From a virus: DNA of 21,782 nucleotides. A program made the position numbers and the translations under genes. The stretch spans positions 1 to 21,782 of the IMG/VR virus record IMGVR_UViG_3300030406_002141; one strand, written 5' to 3'. Shown here piece after piece: positions 8,701 to 15,907 of the stretch. The notes under the pieces are model-generated. The model worked only from the letters and a program-made list of their open reading frames with translations, searched no databases and was not told the DNA's origin. Numbering within the stretch: position 1 is the first letter of the stretch; each line of letters opens with the position of its first letter.

Positions 8701-9110
8701 CCTACTTTATCTTTTAAGTATGCTGTTTTTTCTTCCGTTAGTTCTTTATTGGAAAGTCCCATCCGTAGAGAAAGATTCCTAACACCCGATGTGTAGTCTA
8801 CATCTTCATCTTTTAACTGTTCATCAAATAAAGTTTCCTCTTCTTTCAAAGGCTGCATAGTAACGGGATTTATACCCGCTTTTTTCAAAGCAGAAGTATA
8901 TTCTCTTATTTCTGCAGCGGAGGCAGTCGCTAAATCAATCTCTGGAACGGGGGTCGTGGGGAGAGTAGTAGTGGTCGTGGCTCCTAACTGCTGTGCTTTT
9001 TCTGGATAAAACTGAGCAATAATCGCTCTTTGTTCTAATTCTGTTGGTGAGTCTCCTGCTATTCTGACTTGTTGGACTCCACTAGGTGTTCTTACTTTTA
9101 TAATACCCAT
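5742..9110 (-). CDS. Large internal virion or ejection protein candidate
   Basis: I do not recognise a named family for this 1122-residue protein. The N-terminus (about 1-33) is a small domain, IKVRTPSGVQQVRIAG then PTELEQRA, followed by a Thr/Pro linker (45-55). A glycine-rich hydrophobic stretch at about 187-218 could span or insert in a membrane. The long middle (about 320-970) is charged and mostly helical, with coiled-coil-like heptads. A second hydrophobic stretch lies at about 978-1013, followed by a Pro/Ala/Gln-rich tail. There is no cysteine. Such architecture at the end of a tail module is typical of podovirus internal proteins that are ejected with the DNA, in the manner of T7 gp15/gp16 or P22 gp16/gp20, but I see no lysozyme motif. 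Its ATG overlaps the preceding stop as TAATG. The ribosome-binding site is weak (GGGAT, about 11 bases away), suggesting translational coupling. Confidence 0.6.
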   Translation of the reverse strand: MGIIKVRTPSGVQQVRIAGDSPTELEQRAIIAQFYPEKAQQLGATTTTTLPTTPVPEIDLATASAAEIREYTSALKKAGINPVTMQPLKEEETLFDEQLKDEDVDYTSGVRNLSLRMGLSNKELTEEKTAYLKDKVGADGFRLDKGGRFILTKKGRKKLGLGDGPEVAIDEEGISRYDVADFVGEAGLPLGVGIVAGFLTGGLGTLPAMTAVGISMGLGKVADEAIESAQGYQRQTKEEITRDAIIEAGIGFAGEGVGRFISGLAGRLFKGSPSREAELAKVGGREALEAGYLPTIEGAAPGAFSILSRVQAVYEGVIPNKKAAQNNINQAMKDLRELGSVAEGNIANLNRLLKKDVDRIYMDSSEAVTEARRVLNNEIESELQKIIAPLKKDVDLPKEALKTLKISNDIFREQVDQLYKMASEKLGRNNKIIPLGQVQEVIDEQFATREMFDIFNKQGISDIFRNARAEAIKRLESTKYEKGFFKRLRDTKGKSEEKIAQDQALYKELIRKEMYVSPEQGQILRNILTQLNYDPRFSQQLKARDFGVIRDTLTKSFSDAEDKLRIAVDSLKGFPPGSKVKPKITDTLRIDGDVNELTQGLQLLRETGEFYADGIGRFDRTITAKIFKETRGGKKKMNASRVLNYVVKNDDPKNLEDFLKEARGVPRVPGIELEEPKVRFNEVEYSIDEAEEILRPLFKVDPLTGKTKLDKQGKSLNARIQKAKAERAKRKDVIEQGGRQAEDLRKQLASAWITRLMNQNLKVKNLKDGEFVFDGIKIQREIEKLGATKDVLFRGELEELDELLKLFRSTGAEFSEQTMQEFANRPLSQAITGLKEAIETQKKVSDNDLFRSLARADEDEIVDKLFRRNRPDRIRQFMDNKIRVGDQTRSLPNHEDLVEDVRDAAMARILRSVTDVNSSRFADDFLSGKVGRDFFESLDGYGRETIEAMFGKEQSDSMYKLADIMIRSSDQPLKGKGGLAAPTIALGLTIFGVLTAPLATLPALGYYTFMSMALRKPGVLKLMTSSREPGAEVISTALRDINTAAQKTNLQLGLSQQGPLNLSPEQRQNVTSFVNPLVQRVSQAVPNVQSAFAGTPAASVDPTNPIVNPDPATQALAQALNR

Positions 9111-11536
9111 TAGATTGTTATATCCCAGATACCGTCATCTCCTAAATTCATACTTCCCAAGGTGAACCCTTCTGCACCCGTGCCCCCAGGAGCAAATATA
9201 CCTGTTCTTTTTATAGGATCAAGAGCAGAACTTCCTATTCTTTGGTCTGGAGTTAAAAGGTAAAGCATTTGATTTTCTATAGCTGTCATTTCTGTTAGTG
9301 CACCTACTTGAGCTTGCCGAACTGCTCTTAATCCATTTTGTAAAGAATTGATAAATTTTTCTTGTGTAGTGGTAGCAAAGTTAAAAATCCCTGGTTCATC
9401 CCCCTTTTGGGTTATAATACCACCCGATATAAAAGATTGAATTAAGAGACTCACATCTCTGTCTGAGATAGAGTTAGCCGATTGTGTCTCTCCAAGAGTT
9501 GCAGGTATCACCGATTGTAATGCAGCGGTTAAATCTTGTACTGTAAGATCTCTTGTATTCCATCCGGCAGGAGCGTCGTATCCAAAAAGAGCAGTAAATC
9601 TTGCTCCTGCTGATTGTAATGCAGGACCTAAACCCACAACATCGGGTGCTCTTTTTATCACAGATTCTATTAAGGTTCCTGCTGTTTCTGCCTGTGATGC
9701 TTTTCTATGTAATGCAGCAAAATCATCAACAAAAGCTTTTTGCTCAGTTATAGTCATAGATTTCATCTCAAGTAATTTTTTAGATAAAGCCGCATTATTC
9801 TTTAAACGAGCATTTAGAGCAGACTGGTTTGCTGTGAGCAATTTTTCTGAGATTAATCCAGGTGGAAGTTTGCCACCATTATTAAAGTAATCTTGATTAG
9901 ATATTCTAATTGATTGACCAGGTTGATAGGTAGTGCCCTTCCACGTTACTGGTTTATCTCCAACAGCAAATTCTGTAAAAGTTCTAGCGTCAGCACGAGC
10001 TTGTGTTCTTTGCTTACTTATTTCTCCAAGACCATATTGAAGAGCAGACAACTGTACTTGACGATTGAAGGCATCTCTTTTCGCGTTATCTGCAATAAAC
10101 ATGTCGGCTCCATCAGATAAGGCTTTTGCTATGTTTGTTATTGCATTAGGACTTTCACCCGCAGCCATCGCAAAACCTATCTTTGCTATAGCCAATCCTC
10201 TATCTAATCCTTTGTATTCTGGAGCATTGTCCGTGAATTCTTTCATTAATTGCTTCAAGGCACCTTTTGTTCCAACTCCAGTTTTTACAACATCAGAAAT
10301 TTGGTTCTTGACATTGTCCACATTACCTTCACCATCTAAAACTTTTTTACTTTCTGCAGCTAACTTAGCTTCTGTGCCTTGATCTGCGGTAACACCAAGC
10401 GTTCCTGTTTCTGGAAAGCTTTCTGGTTTCTCTCTCCTATTTGGATCGGGCGTTTTAGAAGGCTCTCCTTGAAAGTATTGATCTTTTGTTTTATCTTCTT
10501 CGGCTCTGAAACGAAGTTGTTCTTGTATTCTTGCAGCTTCAGGATCAATGTCTATTCGACCCGTTCTAATGTCCTCTTGCTTTCTAAAAGCTTCTTGTTC
10601 CTTTAATCTTTCTTTTTCTGCTTCTTGTGCTTCCTCGTCAACAATACTAACTTTACGCTCAAGATCACCAAAACCCTCTGCTCGAACTTTTTTCATAGCC
10701 TTTATTTTGTCTATAGGAACTCCTAATTCCTGTAGACGCTCATCACTTAAACCAGAACTTGCACCCAGAGCTATAATATTAACGCCCTCTGGCATAGGTA
10801 TAGTTCCTGCTAATATGCCCTCTACACGTTTCGGATTTGTTTTTAGTATAAACTCCCCTGTTTTCTTTAATAAATCTGCGGTCACTGTCCCTGGAAGCAA
10901 GGTATATTTAGCTATTTCTCTTCCTAAAATACCTAAATTCTTTTCTGAAGTATTCTCCCCTGGTTCTGCGGGTTGTGATAAAGCGTTCATGAGAGCTTCT
11001 GACGCTTCAAAAAAAGGAGTGCCTGTTTCATTTCGTATAAACTCTTCTACTTCAGTCTTTGAAACATTGGGTGTTTCTAAAAATTTTATTGAATCTGCTT
11101 TCTGTATAATTTTATTTAACTTTTGTCGTGCTAGTAACTCTTCTTCCGTTAGATCAAAAGCTCTTTGTGTTTGAAAATTTTGTCCCGATAGTCTGGAAAC
11201 GTCTGTAGGTTCAGTGAGTCCGGGTTGAAAAATATTATATTCTTGTCCAAGAATATTTTTTTTAGTTTGACCAAAACTAAATAAAGGATCCTTTTGACTA
11301 ACAACTGTTTGAGATCTAGTGCCAGTTCTTTTCGGAGGATTGCCTAAAGATTGAAGAAAAGCTGAACGTATCTCTGGACGCATATTTCGTATTTCAGACA
11401 AGATATCTACGCCTCCACCAAACTGATACTTAGCCACCTCTTGTATCAACGGCTCAGACGATGCCATGATACCGCCCATGTTACGAAGTTTATTCCGTGC
11501 ATCACGTCTAAACATTTTTCTATTTGTTACGCTCAT
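9110..11536 (-). CDS. Internal virion protein candidate, 808 residues
   Basis: This large protein has no named family that I can assign. The N-terminus is basic (RKMFRRDARNKLRN, 6-19), followed by GGIMASSEPL and YQFGGGVDIL (21-46). Residues 281-353 are highly charged and probably coiled coil. A later segment, AIAKIGFAMAAGESPNAI, followed by an AlaGly-rich helical region, resembles a motif I associate with large internal proteins of marine phages. The C-terminus ends in a Gly-rich stretch. There is no cysteine and no membrane segment as strong as in its downstream neighbour. It lies between the 333- and 1122-residue genes with TAATG overlaps on both sides, so the three are likely made in fixed ratio and may assemble into one ejectosome-like complex. 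That role is inferred from size, composition and order only. Confidence 0.6.
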   Translation of the reverse strand: MSVTNRKMFRRDARNKLRNMGGIMASSEPLIQEVAKYQFGGGVDILSEIRNMRPEIRSAFLQSLGNPPKRTGTRSQTVVSQKDPLFSFGQTKKNILGQEYNIFQPGLTEPTDVSRLSGQNFQTQRAFDLTEEELLARQKLNKIIQKADSIKFLETPNVSKTEVEEFIRNETGTPFFEASEALMNALSQPAEPGENTSEKNLGILGREIAKYTLLPGTVTADLLKKTGEFILKTNPKRVEGILAGTIPMPEGVNIIALGASSGLSDERLQELGVPIDKIKAMKKVRAEGFGDLERKVSIVDEEAQEAEKERLKEQEAFRKQEDIRTGRIDIDPEAARIQEQLRFRAEEDKTKDQYFQGEPSKTPDPNRREKPESFPETGTLGVTADQGTEAKLAAESKKVLDGEGNVDNVKNQISDVVKTGVGTKGALKQLMKEFTDNAPEYKGLDRGLAIAKIGFAMAAGESPNAITNIAKALSDGADMFIADNAKRDAFNRQVQLSALQYGLGEISKQRTQARADARTFTEFAVGDKPVTWKGTTYQPGQSIRISNQDYFNNGGKLPPGLISEKLLTANQSALNARLKNNAALSKKLLEMKSMTITEQKAFVDDFAALHRKASQAETAGTLIESVIKRAPDVVGLGPALQSAGARFTALFGYDAPAGWNTRDLTVQDLTAALQSVIPATLGETQSANSISDRDVSLLIQSFISGGIITQKGDEPGIFNFATTTQEKFINSLQNGLRAVRQAQVGALTEMTAIENQMLYLLTPDQRIGSSALDPIKRTGIFAPGGTGAEGFTLGSMNLGDDGIWDITI

Positions 11537-12537
11537 TACACTAAACTTCTAAAAAAGTTGCCATCATCGGCTTGGCTTAATCCATATATGCCCGTGGCAA
11601 GTCCCCCTATCTGAGATATGAGACTTGGATCGGGAGCCGTGGTCTGCGTAATCGTTGTACCAGAAGACGGCACTCCTCTAAATATATCGGATAGGAATCC
11701 TACCTCTTTGAACGGTTGACTTTGCCCCGCTAAGAACGACTGTAGTCCACCCGATAAAATGGCTTGGTCTTGCTGTTGCTGTAATCCACCTAGACCTAAC
11801 AGCATATTTATGTCCTTGCCCATCAAGCCTTGTGCAGCTTCACCAAGAGACGCTTGCTGTATACCCAATCCACCGATACCCGCACCAAGTTTACCCATGC
11901 CTTGACCTAGCTGTCCAAATAGCTGTCCCGCACCGAGTTTTCTCTTTTGTTGATCTTCAAACGCTTTTTGTGCTTGTGCTTGTGCTTGCCTAAATCCCGC
12001 ACTTCTAAGCTGTGCTCCTAATCGAGCAGCTTGCTCTCCTGCTGTTCTACCTAATTCTGTTTGAGCAATCATCTCTCTTGAACCACCAAAGGCTCCTCGT
12101 CCCGCAGCTTGACCCGATAATCGATTAGCTTGTATCTGGCGTTGTCGCTCTATATCATCTTGTAACCTAGCCACAACCTCTTCTTGGTACGGATCCATAA
12201 ACGCCTTATACGACTGTGGATCATACGCACCCGTAGCTCCACCTATCTGTCCCGCACCCATTCGTGTAAGATCGGCTCCCTCGCCTAATGTCGTTACACC
12301 ACTAGCAAGAGTCTTGGCTCCTTCCTCAAGCATAGGCTGATATGCACCTATACCTTGTGTGCCTATTTCAATAGCTTTTAGCTGTGCGGGTGTTAAGGCA
12401 GCAACAAAATCTTCGTACTTTGGAATCTCTTGACCCGCCCCCGCTACAGATTGTGCCGTGGCAAGTAAGTCTTTTAGATATTTTTCTTGATATTCGGGAA
12501 GGACGGTATCCGTTTGTTGAGTGCCAGTTTCTGCCAT
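11536..12537 (-). CDS. Gly/Ala/Gln-rich virion protein, DNA-ejection candidate
   Basis: This 333-residue protein begins with a helical region. It contains a conserved block from about 105 to 165: YDPQSYKAFMDPYQEEVV, then a charged helix, then GRGAFGGSREMIAQTELGR. I recognise this DPYQ plus GAFGGSR pattern from small internal or tail-associated proteins of several podovirus-like phages, though without a firm family name. The region at 165-300 is Gln/Ala/Gly-rich with LGQLGQ-like and GAGIGGLG-like runs, suggesting long amphipathic helices. The C-terminus ends ADDGNFFRSLV. There is no cysteine. It is joined to the 239-residue gene upstream and the 808-residue gene downstream by TAATG overlaps. 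Its position after the nozzle-like gene and before two giant helical proteins matches the small-to-large order of ejection proteins in T7 and P22. The function is inferred. Confidence 0.62.
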   Translation of the reverse strand: MAETGTQQTDTVLPEYQEKYLKDLLATAQSVAGAGQEIPKYEDFVAALTPAQLKAIEIGTQGIGAYQPMLEEGAKTLASGVTTLGEGADLTRMGAGQIGGATGAYDPQSYKAFMDPYQEEVVARLQDDIERQRQIQANRLSGQAAGRGAFGGSREMIAQTELGRTAGEQAARLGAQLRSAGFRQAQAQAQKAFEDQQKRKLGAGQLFGQLGQGMGKLGAGIGGLGIQQASLGEAAQGLMGKDINMLLGLGGLQQQQDQAILSGGLQSFLAGQSQPFKEVGFLSDIFRGVPSSGTTITQTTAPDPSLISQIGGLATGIYGLSQADDGNFFRSLV

Positions 12538-13256
12538 TAAGCGACTCCCTTTTCAAGATTATTCATTAATGAATACATCCTTGCTGCACCTTTTTCTCTG
12601 TCACCACCACCTGCGTTGCGTACCGCTTTTTCGGTCATAACAAACTCTCCGTCCGAGAGCCGTGCTTCTTGTACTTTTTGTCCGTTCTGAAAGATACCTG
12701 CTTTTACGTCGTCACTACGACCAGTGCCAGGACCTTCTATGTATCCACCCGCAGCAGCAGACATGATGCCTACGCCTTGTTCATCTGCTTCTTTCTCTTC
12801 AAGAGTCATGTAGCGTTTATTTGTGATCGGACTGTAATAAGGCATAACGACCACTCCACCCTCATAATCGGGTAATCGCTCTCCTTTTTCAAACATTGGT
12901 CGAGGTGGTTCTTTTTTTTCTGCCATACCCGCAAGCGACGCTGCTGTAAGGATACCACCAGGACTCATTAAACTAAAAGATCCCTTAGATGCACCCGTTG
13001 CTGCTGCGTCTGCCATCTTCTTTGCTGTCGTTGCTTTTGCTGTAGCTCCACCCAACCCTAGTTGCCCCGCAGCACTTTTAGCAAAGTTTCCAACACCTGG
13101 TATTGAGCCTATACCAAAAGCAAGAGCACCATCTTTTAGTGCGTCTTCTAAATCTCCACCACTTGCTAATCGTCCTAGTCCTGCACCGACGGCAGCTGCC
13201 ATAGCGGTGCCTCCAGTTAAAAGTCCCGCTATTCCTCCTAAAACTGATCCTAACAT
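12537..13256 (-). CDS. Glycine-rich virion protein with SDGEFVMT motif
   Basis: This 239-residue protein has an N-terminal Gly/Ala hydrophobic region (about 1-30) that could insert into a membrane or form a tight helical bundle. An Ala/Lys/Thr-rich stretch (60-95) follows. The distinctive C-terminal domain, about 171-217, reads GYIEGPGTGRSDDV, then ARLSDGEFVMTEKAV, then NAGGG. This GPGxGxSDxxxA...SxGEFVMxxxAV pattern recurs in many phage structural or tail proteins, where its function is not well defined. The ATG at 13256 has an AGGG site about seven bases upstream, and the gene sits nine bases after the 100-residue gene. There is no cysteine. A small internal or ejection protein is the best reading from context. 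Confidence 0.65.
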   Translation of the reverse strand: MLGSVLGGIAGLLTGGTAMAAAVGAGLGRLASGGDLEDALKDGALAFGIGSIPGVGNFAKSAAGQLGLGGATAKATTAKKMADAAATGASKGSFSLMSPGGILTAASLAGMAEKKEPPRPMFEKGERLPDYEGGVVVMPYYSPITNKRYMTLEEKEADEQGVGIMSAAAGGYIEGPGTGRSDDVKAGIFQNGQKVQEARLSDGEFVMTEKAVRNAGGGDREKGAARMYSLMNNLEKGVA

Positions 13257-13264
13257 AATCTGCC

Positions 13265-13567
13265 CTAACTTATGCTTACTGTTACCGATCCTAACCCACT
13301 TGTAGCAGAATTACCAGTACAATGTGGGATATTCACTTTGCTAATTTTTAATACTCCGTCCACTTCAAACAAGGCTCCTACCTCTAATGTGGTATCGTCA
13401 CCAGACGGAAGATTCGTAAACGTCATCTTTGTTGCCCGTGCTTCACCAGGGTTTCTTTGCTGATCCACAAAAATAGAGAAAGAACGCACCACATCAGAAA
13501 AGTAATTTTGGTCGTAATCCTCTGGTGGATATGGAAATAATGGTGCAGGTACATTTCTAGTAGACAT
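13265..13567 (-). CDS. Small structural protein candidate, 100 residues
   Basis: I do not recognise this family. The protein begins with a proline-rich stretch (VPAPLFPYPPEDYDQNYF, 6-23), then a helix (SDVVRSFSIFVDQQRNP), then beta-strand-like segments with a Gly/Thr pattern such as LEVGALFEVDGVLKIS. The sequence after residue 45 (MTFTNLPSG, then LEVGALFEVDGVL) looks like a short beta barrel of the kind found in phage attachment or fibre tips. Its start overlaps the stop of the nozzle-like gene as TGATG, so the two are translationally coupled and may work together at the tail. There is one cysteine near the C-terminus. The role is inferred from position. Confidence 0.65.
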   Translation of the reverse strand: MSTRNVPAPLFPYPPEDYDQNYFSDVVRSFSIFVDQQRNPGEARATKMTFTNLPSGDDTTLEVGALFEVDGVLKISKVNIPHCTGNSATSGLGSVTVSIS

Positions 13568-15906
13568 CAGCGTCTCCCATCTTGTCGAACATCAAGGCGT
13601 GGTGTGCCTAGTCTCCACATAACGCCCGTTACGTCACTTTCAATACGAAAAGCAAAAGATCTCCCTCTTGCTCGTAAATGTATCTGCTCAGTAAACTGCT
13701 CTACGGGTGTAGATACAGACTGTGTCACCGTGTTACTGTTTGTTTCGTTAAAGGTCACACCAGGGAAGTTTCTTGTTTTTACCACCATATTCACCCGTGG
13801 TGTCTCATTTGTGCTGTCTCTAAAGGTTACATCGGGAATCATCCGTCGTATGAACGAGAACTTTTCTCCGTCTCCTATATCTATCTGACTTGATTCAATG
13901 TTCGCGGATATAGCAGAAGGAGGATTGGTGCTACCGTCATCTTGTCCAAACTCATGGTAATATAGCTTATTATCGGTGTGTGCTGCAATCGGATACTGGT
14001 TGATACCACGATCCACCCACGCGGTTCGTGTAAGGTTGCCAAAATACCACACTTTTTCTTGATAGTTGTAGATGACATAGCGGTCGTTTGTGGTGCTGTT
14101 TTTGGACGGATAGAACCACCATACCTCACCATACGAGGAGTTATGACCCGCTGTTACCTTACCAATCTGATCTCTGTTAAAATCACCAAATACATAATCC
14201 AATACGGTGCATGGTAGACGTTGCACAGTACCACCATATACATAGAACTCTTTTGACCCCATCCAGAATACAAAGTCGTTTACCGCTACGGCTGCGTTTG
14301 GACTGGCAATTGTAATATTTCGTGATATTTCGTTCAAACCAAAAGTGAACGGTGGGCCTAGAAATTGCATCCCGTGGAGCGATACGTCTGTATACACCAA
14401 TATCTGTTGCTTGGTCTGTATAGCCACGACTATCTCAGAACCCGTAGATATACGCAGTTCGCCTGCCGTATTCGTTGCTAGACTTTGCCACGCTGTAAGA
14501 CTTTCTTGTGATCCAAAGCGTATAAGTAGTGGATCTTGTGTGCCAATAGAGGCTTCGCCATCACACCCAAAAGCAATGACATGTCTATCTTGGTCGGACA
14601 CCATAATCTGCTTAGCTACCGTAGGAGCGAGCGTAGATCCAGACAAAGTGTTTAGTTCCACGGCTCGTGAAGAGGTGCCCGACGTTCTATCCCAATAGTA
14701 AATACCACCGTTTTTTACGTTCATAAGAAGATCTTCACCAAAGTTATCGTGTGTCCAGTTTGTAAGATTGGCACCCGATACAGTAGACTCCGCAGGCATC
14801 CCCCACCCAAAGCTTGCCTCGATCACCGCTTCGTTATCCGCATGAGTGGCTGCAGTGGTGCTAAGAGATCCTCTTATTAATCCAGTAAATGTTGTAGACG
14901 TTGTACCCGTGTATTCTATTATTTCATCTTCAATCTTTATGTACCCAGAACTAGGAAAGGCTGCAGCAGAATCAACTGTTGCTGTGGTCACCGTAGCGTC
15001 AGACGCTAATCCGCTACCATTAATCAAGGTTACGGTGTCGTCTGTTGCGGTAGCATTACCTTTGACTAACCGCACCAACTCTCCGTTTGAATGCACAACT
15101 GCTGTTGTACCGCCATGTCCACGAGTCACGGTCAGTGTGTTAGAGGATATCCCACCTACAAGCATAAGCTCACCCGCTACGCTAATAACATCAGAGGTTG
15201 ATATGCCCGTGGCACTTGCCACATCTACACCAGTTTCGGATGCATCAAGCTCTTCAGCGAGTGTTGTTGTTAATTCATCAGAATCTATTCCGTTCCAGAC
15301 ACCGGCACCCCAACCCGTGCCAAAGAAGTTTGTATCAAGACCCGTGTTCACTTGATATTTACCCACTACAGAACTGCCACCGTTACCAGAATCAGAGCTA
15401 TTTGCGGATACGCTAACAGCGATGGTGTAGGTATTATTGTTTACCACGTTTGTAACTTGGTGTTCTGCGTTAAGTATTGCAGCTGTCACATTCCCACCCA
15501 AGGACGCTGCCCCAGAAAAAGTAACAAAATCATTCAATACGGCTCCATGAGCAGCATCGGTCACAGTTATTGTACTACTGCCATTCGTAGCGGCAAAAGT
15601 AACATCTCCAGACCCCGTCGTGGATCGAAGAGGCGTAATATCGTTGTATTGACCACCATCGGCTATGTAGTATTTAAGGTTTGTGCCAAGACCCAAGTAT
15701 TTAGTGCCGTCTAACGCCACCCAACTAAACAAGGCTCGACATGTACCCAGAAAGGTATTGTCGCTATAAGACTGCCATCCCCCAATCTTTTCTGCTGCAC
15801 CAAATCGAAACCGTATTTTGTCGCAAGAAAACCACCCACCCTCATTAGAATAGGATGTTGATTCTCTGTTGATTCCTGGTTTAAATTTAAGTGCAGTTAA
15901 GGGCAT
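13567..15906 (-). CDS. Tail nozzle-like structural protein with inserted beta modules
   Basis: This is a 779-residue structural protein, probably the tail nozzle or head-tail stabilising ring, analogous to T7 gp12 or P22 gp10. The N-terminus has a short conserved pattern: LKFKPGINRES (6-16), GGWFSCDKIRFRFG (23-36) and EKIGGW (39-44). The middle and C-terminal parts (about 365-779) have repeated beta-strand features with WxxG and FWMGSKEFYVYGG motifs that fit a propeller-like core. Between residues 100 and 362 lie inserted Gly/Thr/Ser-rich beta modules, two of them clearly repeated. These are probably surface decorations. The start is one base after the previous stop, with AGG about eight bases upstream. 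The nozzle assignment rests on N-terminal pattern, size and neighbours, not on a direct match. Confidence 0.68.
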   Translation of the reverse strand: MPLTALKFKPGINRESTSYSNEGGWFSCDKIRFRFGAAEKIGGWQSYSDNTFLGTCRALFSWVALDGTKYLGLGTNLKYYIADGGQYNDITPLRSTTGSGDVTFAATNGSSTITVTDAAHGAVLNDFVTFSGAASLGGNVTAAILNAEHQVTNVVNNNTYTIAVSVSANSSDSGNGGSSVVGKYQVNTGLDTNFFGTGWGAGVWNGIDSDELTTTLAEELDASETGVDVASATGISTSDVISVAGELMLVGGISSNTLTVTRGHGGTTAVVHSNGELVRLVKGNATATDDTVTLINGSGLASDATVTTATVDSAAAFPSSGYIKIEDEIIEYTGTTSTTFTGLIRGSLSTTAATHADNEAVIEASFGWGMPAESTVSGANLTNWTHDNFGEDLLMNVKNGGIYYWDRTSGTSSRAVELNTLSGSTLAPTVAKQIMVSDQDRHVIAFGCDGEASIGTQDPLLIRFGSQESLTAWQSLATNTAGELRISTGSEIVVAIQTKQQILVYTDVSLHGMQFLGPPFTFGLNEISRNITIASPNAAVAVNDFVFWMGSKEFYVYGGTVQRLPCTVLDYVFGDFNRDQIGKVTAGHNSSYGEVWWFYPSKNSTTNDRYVIYNYQEKVWYFGNLTRTAWVDRGINQYPIAAHTDNKLYYHEFGQDDGSTNPPSAISANIESSQIDIGDGEKFSFIRRMIPDVTFRDSTNETPRVNMVVKTRNFPGVTFNETNSNTVTQSVSTPVEQFTEQIHLRARGRSFAFRIESDVTGVMWRLGTPRLDVRQDGRR
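14821..15273 (-). repeat. Two related beta modules inside the nozzle-like protein
   Basis: Module 1 covers residues 212-280 and module 2 covers residues 305-362 of the 779-residue protein. Both carry a glutamate-containing strand (GELMLV or EDEIIEYTG), a strand ending VTRGHGG or LIRGSLS, then T-x-A and a histidine about ten residues after the Arg-Gly (H272 and H355), and end with a strand and Val. A more distant insert at about 100-180 is also Ser/Thr/Gly-rich (TFSGAASLGG, then NNNTYTI). The pattern suggests duplication of a small domain, possibly for binding. Confidence 0.7.
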
Positions 15907-15907
15907 A

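Noticed and set aside
10548-11174. Plus-strand open frame of 208 codons
   Set aside because: Antisense to the 808-residue gene, Ser/Phe-rich composition typical of a shadow frame, no recognisable domain.
14846-15355. Plus-strand open frame of 169 codons
   Set aside because: Antisense to the inserted beta modules of the nozzle-like gene; its Val/Ser/Pro content mirrors the repeats.
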